From DATEEG01 sp035525055 (GTDB lineage Bacteria > Actinomycetota > Acidimicrobiia > Spongiisociales > ZC4RG35): a DNA stretch of 64,000 nt. The notes under the pieces are model-generated. The model was not told where the DNA came from, ran no database searches, and saw only the letters and a program-made list of their open reading frames with translations. The stretch is from the NCBI GenBank assembly GCA_035525055.1, contig DATLEZ010000040.1:28724-92723 (forward strand). Reading direction: 5' to 3'. This document shows positions 26,312 through 33,342 of this stretch, piece by piece. A program made the position numbers and the translations under genes. The first letter of the stretch is position 1. Each line of letters starts with the position of its first letter.

Positions 26312-27097
26312 TTGATACCGAATCCCGTAGTCCCGGTCGAGGCACAGCAGGATCATGCCCTGAGCATTCGGTCGGTGACCAAGGCATTCGGAGGACTGGT
26401 GGCCGTGGATGACATCGATCTCGATGTCGTTCACGGCCAACGCTTGGGTCTCCTCGGACCCAATGGGGCCGGGAAGACCACACTCTTCAACCTGGTCGCC
26501 GGTGACATGCGGCCGACATCGGGGACTATCAAGATCGGCGGGGTGGACTGCACAATGCTTCCGTCGCGCCACCGCGCAGCAATGGGCGTTTCTCGCACTT
26601 ATCAGCGCACCCGCCTATTCGGTGGACTGACCGTCATAGACAATCTCTACCTCGCTCAGACCGGCAAGAGCGGACGGCACAGGGCAGTGTGGAGATCGAA
26701 GCTGGATGAGGAGCTTTGCGAGAAGGCGGCTGCCGCAGCGACGATGGTGTGGCTCGGCAAGCGCAAGGAGGACAAGGTCGACGACCTCTCCCATGGTGAA
26801 CGGCGCCAGTTGGAGGTGGCGATGGCGTTGGTCGCCGACCCCTTCATTCTGCTCCTGGACGAACCGGCGTCTGGATTGTCCCAAGGAGAGCGGGAGAGCC
26901 TCACGGAGCTGTTGCTCGGGCTTCCCCCCGGGTTGACTCTGGTCCTCATCGAGCATGACATGGATGTGGCGCTCCGGGCAGCAGAACAGATCGTGGTCAT
27001 GTCCGACGGCAGAATCGTGGCCTCCGGCTCGACCGAGGAGATCCGTGACGACCCGGTCGTTCACGCGATCTATCTCGGGGAACCCCGCGAGGAGTGA
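26312..27097 (+). CDS. livG: ABC transporter ATPase (LivG family)
   Basis: The start is a TTG at 26312, five bases after GTGAGGAACAG, since no ATG or GTG lies near the domain boundary. The product is about 261 residues. Motifs are Walker A GPNGAGKTT, the Q-loop region TYQRTRLFGGLTVIDNLYLA, the signature LSHGERRQLEVAMAL, Walker B FILLLDEPASGLS and the switch LIEHDMDVAL. The LSGGQ is LSHGE, common in LivG. The C-terminal VVMSDGRIVASGS and VHAIYLGE are typical. It energises the importer together with the LivF-type ATPase that overlaps it by one base. Confidence 0.92.
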   Translation: MIPNPVVPVEAQQDHALSIRSVTKAFGGLVAVDDIDLDVVHGQRLGLLGPNGAGKTTLFNLVAGDMRPTSGTIKIGGVDCTMLPSRHRAAMGVSRTYQRTRLFGGLTVIDNLYLAQTGKSGRHRAVWRSKLDEELCEKAAAAATMVWLGKRKEDKVDDLSHGERRQLEVAMALVADPFILLLDEPASGLSQGERESLTELLLGLPPGLTLVLIEHDMDVALRAAEQIVVMSDGRIVASGSTEEIRDDPVVHAIYLGEPREE

Positions 27098-27807
27098 TGG
27101 CCGATCCACTACTCCAGGTCGACATGCTCGAGGCTGGCTACGGCCAGTCGACGGTCCTCGATTCGCTTTCGTTCTCGATGGGGATCGAATCGGTGGCGAT
27201 CATCGGGCGAAACGGCATGGGGAAGACCACATTGTGCAAGGTGATCATGGGTCTGATTCGACCGACCCGCGGCTCCGTCGTGTTCGACGGGCAGAACCTC
27301 ACCCGGATATCTCCCGAGAAGGTCGCACGAGCCGGCGTGGGCTATGTGCCTCAAGGTCGAAGGCTATTTCCATCCCTGACCGTCGATGAGCATCTGCGGA
27401 TGCTGTCAAGCCGGACCAACGGGAAGCGGTGGAACGCCGAAACCGTCTACGAGCTGTTCCCCCGCCTTGCCGCGCGGCGCCAGAGCCGAGCAGGCTTGCT
27501 CTCCGGTGGAGAGCAGCAGATGCTCGCCGTCGGCCGGACCCTGATGCTCAACAGTCGCCTCATCATGATGGACGAGCCATCCGAGGGCCTCGCCCCGACG
27601 ATCGTGGAGACGCTCATAGCGGCCGTCCATACCCTCGTTGCCGAAGGAGTTGCGGTCCTGGCCGTCGAGCAGAACATCCATGCCGCGACCGCAATGGCGA
27701 ACCGCCAGCTGGCAATGGTCTCCGGGAGGATCGAAGCAGAGCTCACCGCCGACCAAATTCGCGACAACCCCACACTGCAACGCCGGTACCTGGGTGTCGA
27801 CGCTTAA
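27097..27807 (+). CDS. livF: ABC transporter ATPase (LivF family)
   Basis: The 236-residue ATPase has Walker A GRNGMGKTT, signature LSGGEQQMLAVGR, Walker B RLIMMDEPSEGLAP and the switch histidine replaced by glutamine/asparagine context (LAVEQNIHAA), which is normal for LivF. GYVPQGRRLFPSLTVDEHL is a LivF hallmark. The ATG (27097) overlaps the LivG stop (TGATG), indicating translational coupling. It completes a full five-component HAAT-type importer. Confidence 0.93.
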   Translation: MADPLLQVDMLEAGYGQSTVLDSLSFSMGIESVAIIGRNGMGKTTLCKVIMGLIRPTRGSVVFDGQNLTRISPEKVARAGVGYVPQGRRLFPSLTVDEHLRMLSSRTNGKRWNAETVYELFPRLAARRQSRAGLLSGGEQQMLAVGRTLMLNSRLIMMDEPSEGLAPTIVETLIAAVHTLVAEGVAVLAVEQNIHAATAMANRQLAMVSGRIEAELTADQIRDNPTLQRRYLGVDA

Positions 27808-27837
27808 GTCCTGGTACGGAAGAGAGAGGCCCTATAG

Positions 27838-29022
27838 ATGACCATCACCAATGTCGCCCTCCTGGGCTCGAAGTTCATGGGACGAACCCATTCCAACGCC
27901 TGGATGAGCGTTGGCAAGTACTTCCCCGAGGCCGGGATCGCCAACCTTCATACGGTCTCGGCTCGCAACCCCGAGGACCTCGAAATATTCGCGACCACAT
28001 GGGGATGGTCATCATGGACCACGGATTGGCGCGAGGCCGTAGCGCATTCAGAGGTCGACCTGGTGGACATCGCCACCCCGAACCACGTCCACGCCGAACA
28101 GGCGATCGCGGCCCTCGAGGCAGGCAAGCACGTGGCCTGTGAGAAGCCGCTGGCCGCAGACTTAGCGGGCGCCAAGTCGATGGCAGAGGCCGCCTCGCGA
28201 GCCGAAGGCAAAGCATTCGTCTGGTACATGTACCGGCGGGTCCCCGCCCTCGCCCTGGCCCACCGACTTGTAAAAGCGGGCGCTTTGGGCCGGATATATC
28301 ACGCCCGGGCAGCCTATCTCCAGAGTTGGGGTGGGCCGGATACTCCGCTGTTGTGGCGTTTCCAGGGCGACGTAGCTGGCTCGGGTGCCCATGGCGATCT
28401 CAACGCACACATCATTGACGCGGTGCGTTTCCTCACGGGTGAGGAGATAGCCACCGTGGACGGTGCGATCGAGCACACCTTCATTGAGGAGCGGGCTCTC
28501 CTCGAGGGTGGGGCCGGCGGTGAGATCGCTGGAGCAGGCGCCACGACCTCGGGCGCGACCGGCAAAAGCACGGTCGACGACGCCGTTCTCTTCATCGGTC
28601 GTCTCTCGGGCGGCGGATTGGCCAGCTTCGAGGCGACCCGATTGGCAACTGGCTACCACAACGCCAACCGGATCGAGATTCACGGCGAAACGGGGGCTGT
28701 CCGATTCGACTTCGAACGGATGAATGAGCTCGGCTACTACGACGCCAGCGGTGAACCCTCCACTCAGGGCTGGACGACCATTGATGTGACGAGGGGAGGC
28801 GACGGGCACCCCTACGCCGAAGCGTGGTGGCCCGCCAGTCACGGCCTGGGTTACGAGAACACCTTCGTCAACCAGGCCGCCGACATGCTTCGGGTGATCG
28901 GGGGTCAGGATCCCGTGGTCCCGCTGCCTGACTTCGCCGACGCACTCGAGACCCAGAAAGTCTTGGCGGCGGCCCTCATCTCGGCTCGCGAGCACACCCC
29001 TGTAGACATTGCACAACTCTGA
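27838..29022 (+). CDS. Gfo/Idh/MocA-family oxidoreductase
   Basis: The 394-residue protein has an N-terminal NAD(P)-binding Rossmann fold (VALLGSKFMGRTHSNAW, a GxxxxGxxH variant; VDIATPNHVHAEQAIAALEA; GKHVACEKPLA with the EKP lysine). The substrate-binding alpha/beta domain contains GSGAHGDLNAHIIDAVRFLT (catalytic D/H region). Members oxidise hydroxyls of sugars, inositols and related polyols with NAD(P). It follows the importer genes by 30 bp with an AGAGAGG leader, so the imported compound or a derivative probably is its substrate. Confidence 0.9.
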   Translation: MTITNVALLGSKFMGRTHSNAWMSVGKYFPEAGIANLHTVSARNPEDLEIFATTWGWSSWTTDWREAVAHSEVDLVDIATPNHVHAEQAIAALEAGKHVACEKPLAADLAGAKSMAEAASRAEGKAFVWYMYRRVPALALAHRLVKAGALGRIYHARAAYLQSWGGPDTPLLWRFQGDVAGSGAHGDLNAHIIDAVRFLTGEEIATVDGAIEHTFIEERALLEGGAGGEIAGAGATTSGATGKSTVDDAVLFIGRLSGGGLASFEATRLATGYHNANRIEIHGETGAVRFDFERMNELGYYDASGEPSTQGWTTIDVTRGGDGHPYAEAWWPASHGLGYENTFVNQAADMLRVIGGQDPVVPLPDFADALETQKVLAAALISAREHTPVDIAQL

Positions 29023-29042
29023 GACAGGAAAGAGGTACCCAC

Positions 29043-30287
29043 ATGAGCAAGGCAGCACCATTCGAGCCGGTATTTATGCCGGTAGGCGTTCTAACCGCCG
29101 CCCTCCAAGAGTTGACGCCCCGAGAGAAGCGGGACCCGGATCCCGACCTGGCCGTCGAGGAATGGCTCGACTTCGCATCTGAGCTATCCGTTGACTGCAT
29201 CGAGCTGTCTGCTGCGGTGCATCCCGACCTTGCTGACATTCCCCCCGAGGCGATGCTCGACCCGGTTGCCAACACTCTCGACCTCCGCCAGCCATTCGAC
29301 CAGAACCGGGCGAATCGAGTGCAGGCGGCAGTCGCCAGCTCGGGCGTCTACATAGCGGACATCGCCTACTTCGACAACCTGCTTCATGACGATCCTGCCA
29401 TTCGACGGGAGAAGCATGACTTCATGCTCGGAGTCATGGACGCGGCAACGCTCCTTGGAGTGCCAGCTGTCGCCGGGTTCGTCGGCCGGGACCAGACCAG
29501 ATCGATGGACCAGAACCTGATCGAGTTCGAGGACAGCTTCGTCCCCCTTCTGCAGGCGGCCAAAGATCGGGGAATCGTGTACCGGGTTGAGCAGTGCCCG
29601 ATGCCGGGTTGGACTCCCAACGACAACTACCACAACAACATCGGCTACACCCCTGCCATGTGGATTGCCCTGCATCGAATCGCCGAGAAACATGGAGTCG
29701 GGGACCAGTTCCGGGTTCATTACGACCCATCACATTCCATCCTGATGGGCCAGGACACGCGATCGATGTTCCAATACCTGGCAGACGAAGGTTATGGGTT
29801 CCTGATCGACGGACTCCACGTAAAGGGCCAGGTCATCGACAGCCGGGGGGTGGCGGCCTGGGGCTACGGGGGCCAGACCGTGCAACGCGGCGACTGGATC
29901 GATGGCGAGATCTCGTCGAACCCAGCCGATCTCGCCAAAGCGTGGCTGATACAAACATCGCTGGCAGAGCACGAATTGCCCGGCACCGCCCGTCACGATC
30001 CTCTGGCGTATCTCCAGAACCGGACTGTCGACTGGCTTGACCATCAACTGGCTCTTCGCGAACTGCTCGACCTCGATGTTGCCAAGGTACCCCTGATCGT
30101 CGAGCATGAGTACCCGCCAGCCCGCGTTCAGGAGAAGGAAAATTTGGCTCCGATCCTGGCCGGGTCGATCGCTTTCACCCGGCACATCGATCAGGCGGCA
30201 GCAGCCATGTACGCGCTCCAACACCAAGTCCTCCCGGCGCAGGGCATTCCGGTTCAGGGATTCGGCAGGGAGGCCTATCGAAGCTGA
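29043..30287 (+). CDS. sugar isomerase-like TIM barrel protein
   Basis: The 414-residue protein is of the xylose-isomerase-like TIM-barrel superfamily, longer than the 296-residue epimerase at 21618. Probable metal ligands in order are E in YRVEQCPMPG, D/H in HYDPSHSILMG, H in DGLHVKGQVID and E in LIVEHEYPPA. The N-terminal PVGVLTAALQ and CIELSAAVHPD segments match an uncharacterised clade usually found next to Gfo/Idh/MocA dehydrogenases. ATG 29043 follows AGGAAAGAGG. It ends the plus-strand operon, 65 bp before the degenerate tRNA 3' copy that marks the island edge. Confidence 0.85.
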   Translation: MSKAAPFEPVFMPVGVLTAALQELTPREKRDPDPDLAVEEWLDFASELSVDCIELSAAVHPDLADIPPEAMLDPVANTLDLRQPFDQNRANRVQAAVASSGVYIADIAYFDNLLHDDPAIRREKHDFMLGVMDAATLLGVPAVAGFVGRDQTRSMDQNLIEFEDSFVPLLQAAKDRGIVYRVEQCPMPGWTPNDNYHNNIGYTPAMWIALHRIAEKHGVGDQFRVHYDPSHSILMGQDTRSMFQYLADEGYGFLIDGLHVKGQVIDSRGVAAWGYGGQTVQRGDWIDGEISSNPADLAKAWLIQTSLAEHELPGTARHDPLAYLQNRTVDWLDHQLALRELLDLDVAKVPLIVEHEYPPARVQEKENLAPILAGSIAFTRHIDQAAAAMYALQHQVLPAQGIPVQGFGREAYRS

Positions 30288-30351
30288 ATCGGCGTTCGGC
30301 CGCGGCCCACGGGACGATCGCCATTCCCGACTCAGCGCAGAATCTCGGACA

Positions 30352-30399
30352 TCCCTGATAGAGGACGAGGTCCGTGGTTCAACTCCACGTGGTCCCACC
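30352..30399 (+). repeat. degenerate duplicate of the tRNA-Ile 3' half (attachment-site-like)
   Basis: This 48-bp stretch matches tRNA-Ile positions 8889-8935 with one inserted G and two substitutions. It includes the anticodon region CTGATA, the intact run GAGGACGAGGTCCGTGGTTC (offset by the insertion) and ...CCCACC. Upstream sequence does not form a proper 5' half (it would be about 11 nt too long), and the anticodon loop has eight bases, so it is not a functional tRNA. A 3'-half tRNA duplicate at the far end of a segment that begins with tRNA plus integrase is the classic footprint of an integrated element. Confidence 0.75.
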
Positions 30400-30531
30400 G
30401 TTTTGCTTGCCCTCACCTGGCCGCCAGGGATCAACAGCTTCGTTTTGAGGCTCGAGGGATTTCGCTGACGGTGGTCTCGATGAACGGCGTCGTTAGCATC
30501 AAGGTCCACTGATGCTCCCGGACGCTCCAAC

Positions 30532-30831
30532 GTGAGCCAGACGCACCGGCCACTCATTCCCCGTCCAATTCATTGGATACTGGGACTCTGGGCAGTCGTA
30601 GGCGTTTCGATCGCCATCTGGTTTCTCTCGATCAACTCTTTCGCGGGGGATTGGCAGGACGTCGTAAGCGTCGTGAGCATCGCGTTCGTCGTGGTGTGTG
30701 GTCTGGCCATCGGCCTGTCCTGGCTCATCGTTCGCTATTTCATCACTGGTGACAGCGCCCGAGTCGCAGTCGCTCTCCTCGGGCCTCCGGCTTTGTTCGG
30801 TTTGATTCCTTTCACGCTGTGGCTTCTTTGA
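30532..30831 (+). CDS. small two-to-three-helix membrane protein
   Basis: The 99-residue protein starts at GTG 30532. Hydrophobic segments lie at about 15-33, 44-66 and 76-98, with short polar loops and no recognised motif. The C-terminus ends inside the last membrane segment (FGLIPFTLWLL). I do not recognise a family. It lies just outside the putative island boundary, convergent with the crcB pair. Confidence 0.55.
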   Translation: MSQTHRPLIPRPIHWILGLWAVVGVSIAIWFLSINSFAGDWQDVVSVVSIAFVVVCGLAIGLSWLIVRYFITGDSARVAVALLGPPALFGLIPFTLWLL

Positions 30832-30864
30832 CCTCGATCCCGCGGGTTTGGCGCGATTCCCCGC

Positions 30865-31239
30865 TCAGACCGAAAGCCCCAACAGCATCTGGGAGAAGGC
30901 GTAGCCAGCAATTCCGCCGACCAAAGTGATGACCAGATTCAGCGCGGCCCGCCGCCTGCCGCGCTGCCCATCCTCAGCAAGAATCACTACGTCCCCCATC
31001 CAGGTCGAGAAGGTGGTGAAGCCTCCAAGGAACCCGACGGTCAACGCGGCCATCAGGTCCGGTTCTATCGGCGATCGAGCGTCGACGCCGACCAGGGCTC
31101 CCAATAGGATCGCACCGATGAGGTTGACGACCATGGTCGGCAATCCTCCACGCTCCGTTCGTTGATGAAGTGCGCGGGACAATTCATAACGGGCCAGAGC
31201 TCCGACTGAGCCCAGCACGCCGATCCAGATGAACCTCAT
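30865..31239 (-). CDS. crcB: fluoride channel subunit CrcB (copy 2)
   Basis: The 124-residue protein has four membrane helices and the Fluc signatures GSVGALARYELSRAL, MVVNLIGAILLGAL (conserved Asn) and GFLGGFTTFSTW (the phenylalanine/threonine pore segment). Fluc channels are dual-topology dimers that export fluoride; species with two adjacent genes usually form heterodimers of opposite topology. Its start overlaps the upstream crcB by 4 bp. No fluoride-riboswitch consensus was found upstream. Confidence 0.93.
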   Translation of the reverse strand: MRFIWIGVLGSVGALARYELSRALHQRTERGGLPTMVVNLIGAILLGALVGVDARSPIEPDLMAALTVGFLGGFTTFSTWMGDVVILAEDGQRGRRRAALNLVITLVGGIAGYAFSQMLLGLSV

Positions 31240-31601
31240 GCCGGCGTTCTGCCGAGGCGGATCCCGGATATGGCGGCTGCCAGGCCCAGAACAATGCTCA
31301 CAGAGGCGTACGCCATCGCCTTCGGAACCGACATGCCATCGAGCTGGCCCACGATGGCCGAGAAGGTGGTGAATGCACCGAGCGCTCCAACTCCTAGGAA
31401 GGCAGCGGCCAACTCCGGTCTCCTGAAACGTGCAACCCGGCTCGTGAGCACGCCCAGAAGGAAGGCGCCGACGACGTTGACCGACAGAGTTCCCAAGGGG
31501 AAGCCACCGTCGTCAGCCACTCGCTGAACCGCATGACGAGCCAGCGAGCCGACCAGGCCGCCCGCCAGAACCATGGCGCGCATCATCCATGATTTCGACA
31601 T
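31236..31601 (-). CDS. crcB: fluoride channel subunit CrcB (copy 1)
   Basis: The 121-residue paralogue retains GGLVGSLARHAVQRV, TLSVNVVGAFLLGVL and GVGALGAFTTFSA. The pore segment has GALGAFTTFS where the partner has GFLGGFTTFS, and its terminal charges differ, consistent with complementary membrane orientations in a heterodimer. It is preceded by 34 bp and the small Arc-like regulator gene on the same strand. Confidence 0.92.
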   Translation of the reverse strand: MSKSWMMRAMVLAGGLVGSLARHAVQRVADDGGFPLGTLSVNVVGAFLLGVLTSRVARFRRPELAAAFLGVGALGAFTTFSAIVGQLDGMSVPKAMAYASVSIVLGLAAAISGIRLGRTPA

Positions 31602-31635
31602 GCGTTCTCTGTGTTAGCAGCCGGAACCGGTGGGT

Positions 31636-31821
31636 TCAGGATGCGCCCTCGCCCTCAGCTTGATGGCTTCCCTCCTCCCAACGGCCCGCTCGTCGCGCGG
31701 CGTTCGCAAGCAGAAACTCGATCTGAGCATTCAGGCTCCTCATGTCGTCGGCGGCCCATCTCTCCAGCACCCGATGGAGCCGGGGGTTGAGCCGGAGGAG
31801 GAAGCTTTTCCGATCAATCAT
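31636..31821 (-). CDS. Arc/ribbon-helix-helix-type small DNA-binding protein
   Basis: From the ATG at 31819-31821 the product is 61 residues. KSFLLRLNPRLHRVLERWAA followed by SLNAQIEFLLANAARR fits a ribbon-helix-helix fold (one beta strand, two helices) of the Arc/HicB type. A start five codons upstream is also possible. It precedes the two crcB genes on the same strand and could regulate itself or them. A GATATC-rich site upstream (31953-31978) is a possible operator. No partner toxin is visible. Confidence 0.6.
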   Translation of the reverse strand: MIDRKSFLLRLNPRLHRVLERWAADDMRSLNAQIEFLLANAARRAGRWEEGSHQAEGEGAS

Positions 31822-31952
31822 CCGGGATGCCGGCATTGACTATCGGCTTACCCCTGTGGTCTGAGGTAAGGATCACCATCAGGTTCGAGACCGTCGCGGC
31901 TTTGCGTCGATTAGGCGCTCGCCTGACATCCGGCTCCTTTTGGTGGATGTAT

Positions 31953-31978
31953 CGATATGATATCACTTCGATATCGGG
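31953..31978. promoter_or_regulatory. GATATC repeat, possible RHH-protein operator
   Basis: TCGATATGATATCACTTCGA followed by TATCGG contains GATATC at 31960-31965 and 31971-31976, exactly 11 bp apart, plus a third degenerate copy. Helical-phase spacing suits paired ribbon-helix-helix dimers. It lies about 130 bp upstream of the Arc-like gene and 40 bp upstream of the small ORF at 32014. Confidence 0.35.
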
Positions 31979-32013
31979 AACCAAATACGTAGGCGGGCCG
32001 TACACTCGGATCG

Positions 32014-32133
32014 ATGAAACTGCGTCCGTTGATCGTGATTGCGGCCGTGGCGGCCTTCTTCGCAGCCCTGGCCCGCAAGCGTGTGGAGGAAGCCAAACCG
32101 ACCGAGTCCTGGGAGCCTGTCAGCTACTCGTGA
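32014..32133 (+). CDS. 39-residue DLW-39-like actinobacterial micro-protein
   Basis: ATG 32014 opens a 39-codon frame with one membrane-inserted hydrophobic stretch (LIVIAAVAAFFAALA), a basic patch (RKRVEEAK) and an acidic/tryptophan tail (ESWEP). Actinobacteria often carry a 39-residue protein of this build, named DLW-39, near gyrA and tRNA-Ile; position and architecture agree, though the motif here is not exact. It is followed after 7 bp by the gene at 32141. Confidence 0.5.
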   Translation: MKLRPLIVIAAVAAFFAALARKRVEEAKPTESWEPVSYS

Positions 32134-32140
32134 GGCTCCA

Positions 32141-32791
32141 GTGAAGGCCCTCGTGCTCGCTGACGGCGACGGAGACCTGCGGGTTGCCCACGTTCTGGCG
32201 GGCGAGGGTTTGGAAGTCTCGATACACGGAAGTGCCAAGTCTGGCCGATACCCGACAATCGAGGATCCTGTCGGCATCGACGTCGTGGTCGGCTACACGG
32301 CTGCCGCCCTCGAGGTTGCCAAGAGAGCCGGGGCCGCGGCAGTCACCGCGGCCGATGTCGATGACAGCCCGGTCCCGACAGTCGCCGGCGCATCCTTGCT
32401 AGGAGTGGCCCTCGCGATTGCCGGCCGCCTCGAAGCGGGCGGGTCTGATGTTTTGCGTGTCGCAATCGCCCATCCCGGCGGTCCTACGCTGGGTGGGGTC
32501 GGGATGGCCTTTCCTCCGCCGGTTGGCAAGGCTCGCGGAACGATCCTCAGTGAGGCCCCTCTCAAAGTGGTCTCGGCGTCGACGCAGGAGCCATGGGCGG
32601 CAATCGTTGTCGAGTCCAACACCGGAGATCAGGCCGTCGTTGACGAGCACCGATTCTTGACAGCTATCTGCCTTGCGGCCGGTGTCGCCCTGCTACCGCC
32701 GGCGGGGATCGTGAAGGTCTGGGATGTTCCCGACATCTACCTCTCGAAGGCCCAGAGCATGGGCCTGGTGGCTGCCAAGCGCACCGAGTAG
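32141..32791 (+). CDS. conserved hypothetical alpha/beta protein
   Basis: The 216-residue protein starts at GTG 32141. The N-terminus (VKALVLADGDGDLRVAHVLA, GIDVVVGYTAAALEVAKRAG) looks like an alternating beta-alpha fold with repeated hydrophobic strands, somewhat like a Rossmann or saccharopine-dehydrogenase-type domain. There is no clear dinucleotide motif. No signal peptide or membrane segment is evident. I do not recognise the family. It is probably co-transcribed with the micro-protein upstream and is convergent with the DUF3566 gene. Confidence 0.6.
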   Translation: MKALVLADGDGDLRVAHVLAGEGLEVSIHGSAKSGRYPTIEDPVGIDVVVGYTAAALEVAKRAGAAAVTAADVDDSPVPTVAGASLLGVALAIAGRLEAGGSDVLRVAIAHPGGPTLGGVGMAFPPPVGKARGTILSEAPLKVVSASTQEPWAAIVVESNTGDQAVVDEHRFLTAICLAAGVALLPPAGIVKVWDVPDIYLSKAQSMGLVAAKRTE

Positions 32792-32810
32792 CCCTAGATA
32801 GCGACTAGCC

Positions 32811-33302
32811 CTAAATCGCGGGGACTTCTTCGGTCGGGGTTTCCGCCACCACTGAGGGTTCGGTCTTGGCGCCGTTGGGAGCGGCCGGAGTCCAGCGGCG
32901 AGGAGCGGGAGGGTTCGCGGGCACTGCGACCGGTGCCAGCGACTCCTCGAGCACGACTAACTCGACTCCCCCGACCACATCGGAGATCAGGTTGTACATG
33001 ACAGCGGCGAGCGTCATCAGGCCGGTCGAAAGGACTGCCCAGACGATCGAACCGAACACTGCTGCCCGCAGGAACCTCTCGGTGTTGGCGAACGGGTTCT
33101 CGCCCTCCTCGAGGAGCGTGATCCTCACAAGGACGTCGACGATCCGATCGGGGATGCCAGCTGCGATCAGAACGGACCAGAACATCACGAGACCGAGGAC
33201 GATTCCCAAAGCCGCCACCACATTGAAGAGGGAAGAGACTTTGAGGACCGTCCACGGGTCGATCTTGCGGATGATTCGGCGAACGCGCCGGACCGTGGTC
33301 AT
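32811..33302 (-). CDS. DUF3566 membrane protein
   Basis: From the ATG at 33302 the product is 163 residues: a basic N-terminus (TVRRVRRIIRKIDPWTVLKV), a membrane helix (about 20-45), a second helix in VFGSIVWAVLSTGLMTLAAV, the conserved YNLISDVVGGVELVVLEE motif and a proline/alanine-rich tail. DUF3566 proteins directly follow gyrA in most actinobacteria (Rv0007 in Mycobacterium tuberculosis). The open frame upstream overlaps gyrA and is not needed. Function is unknown, possibly envelope or division related. Confidence 0.88.
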   Translation of the reverse strand: MTTVRRVRRIIRKIDPWTVLKVSSLFNVVAALGIVLGLVMFWSVLIAAGIPDRIVDVLVRITLLEEGENPFANTERFLRAAVFGSIVWAVLSTGLMTLAAVMYNLISDVVGGVELVVLEESLAPVAVPANPPAPRRWTPAAPNGAKTEPSVVAETPTEEVPAI

Positions 33303-33342
33303 GTGCCGACGATTGTACCCAATGACGAGGCTAAGCCCGACT

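Noticed and set aside
30311..30399. A full second tRNA gene ending at the 3'-half copy
   Set aside because: GGGACGA at 30311 could pair with TGGTCCC at six of seven positions. However, the 5' half is about 11 nt too long, the D arm is not formed and the anticodon loop has eight bases.
31814..32005. 63-residue ORF upstream of the Arc-like gene
   Set aside because: It overlaps the Arc-like start and contains the GATATC operator-like repeats; no domain and no Shine-Dalgarno.
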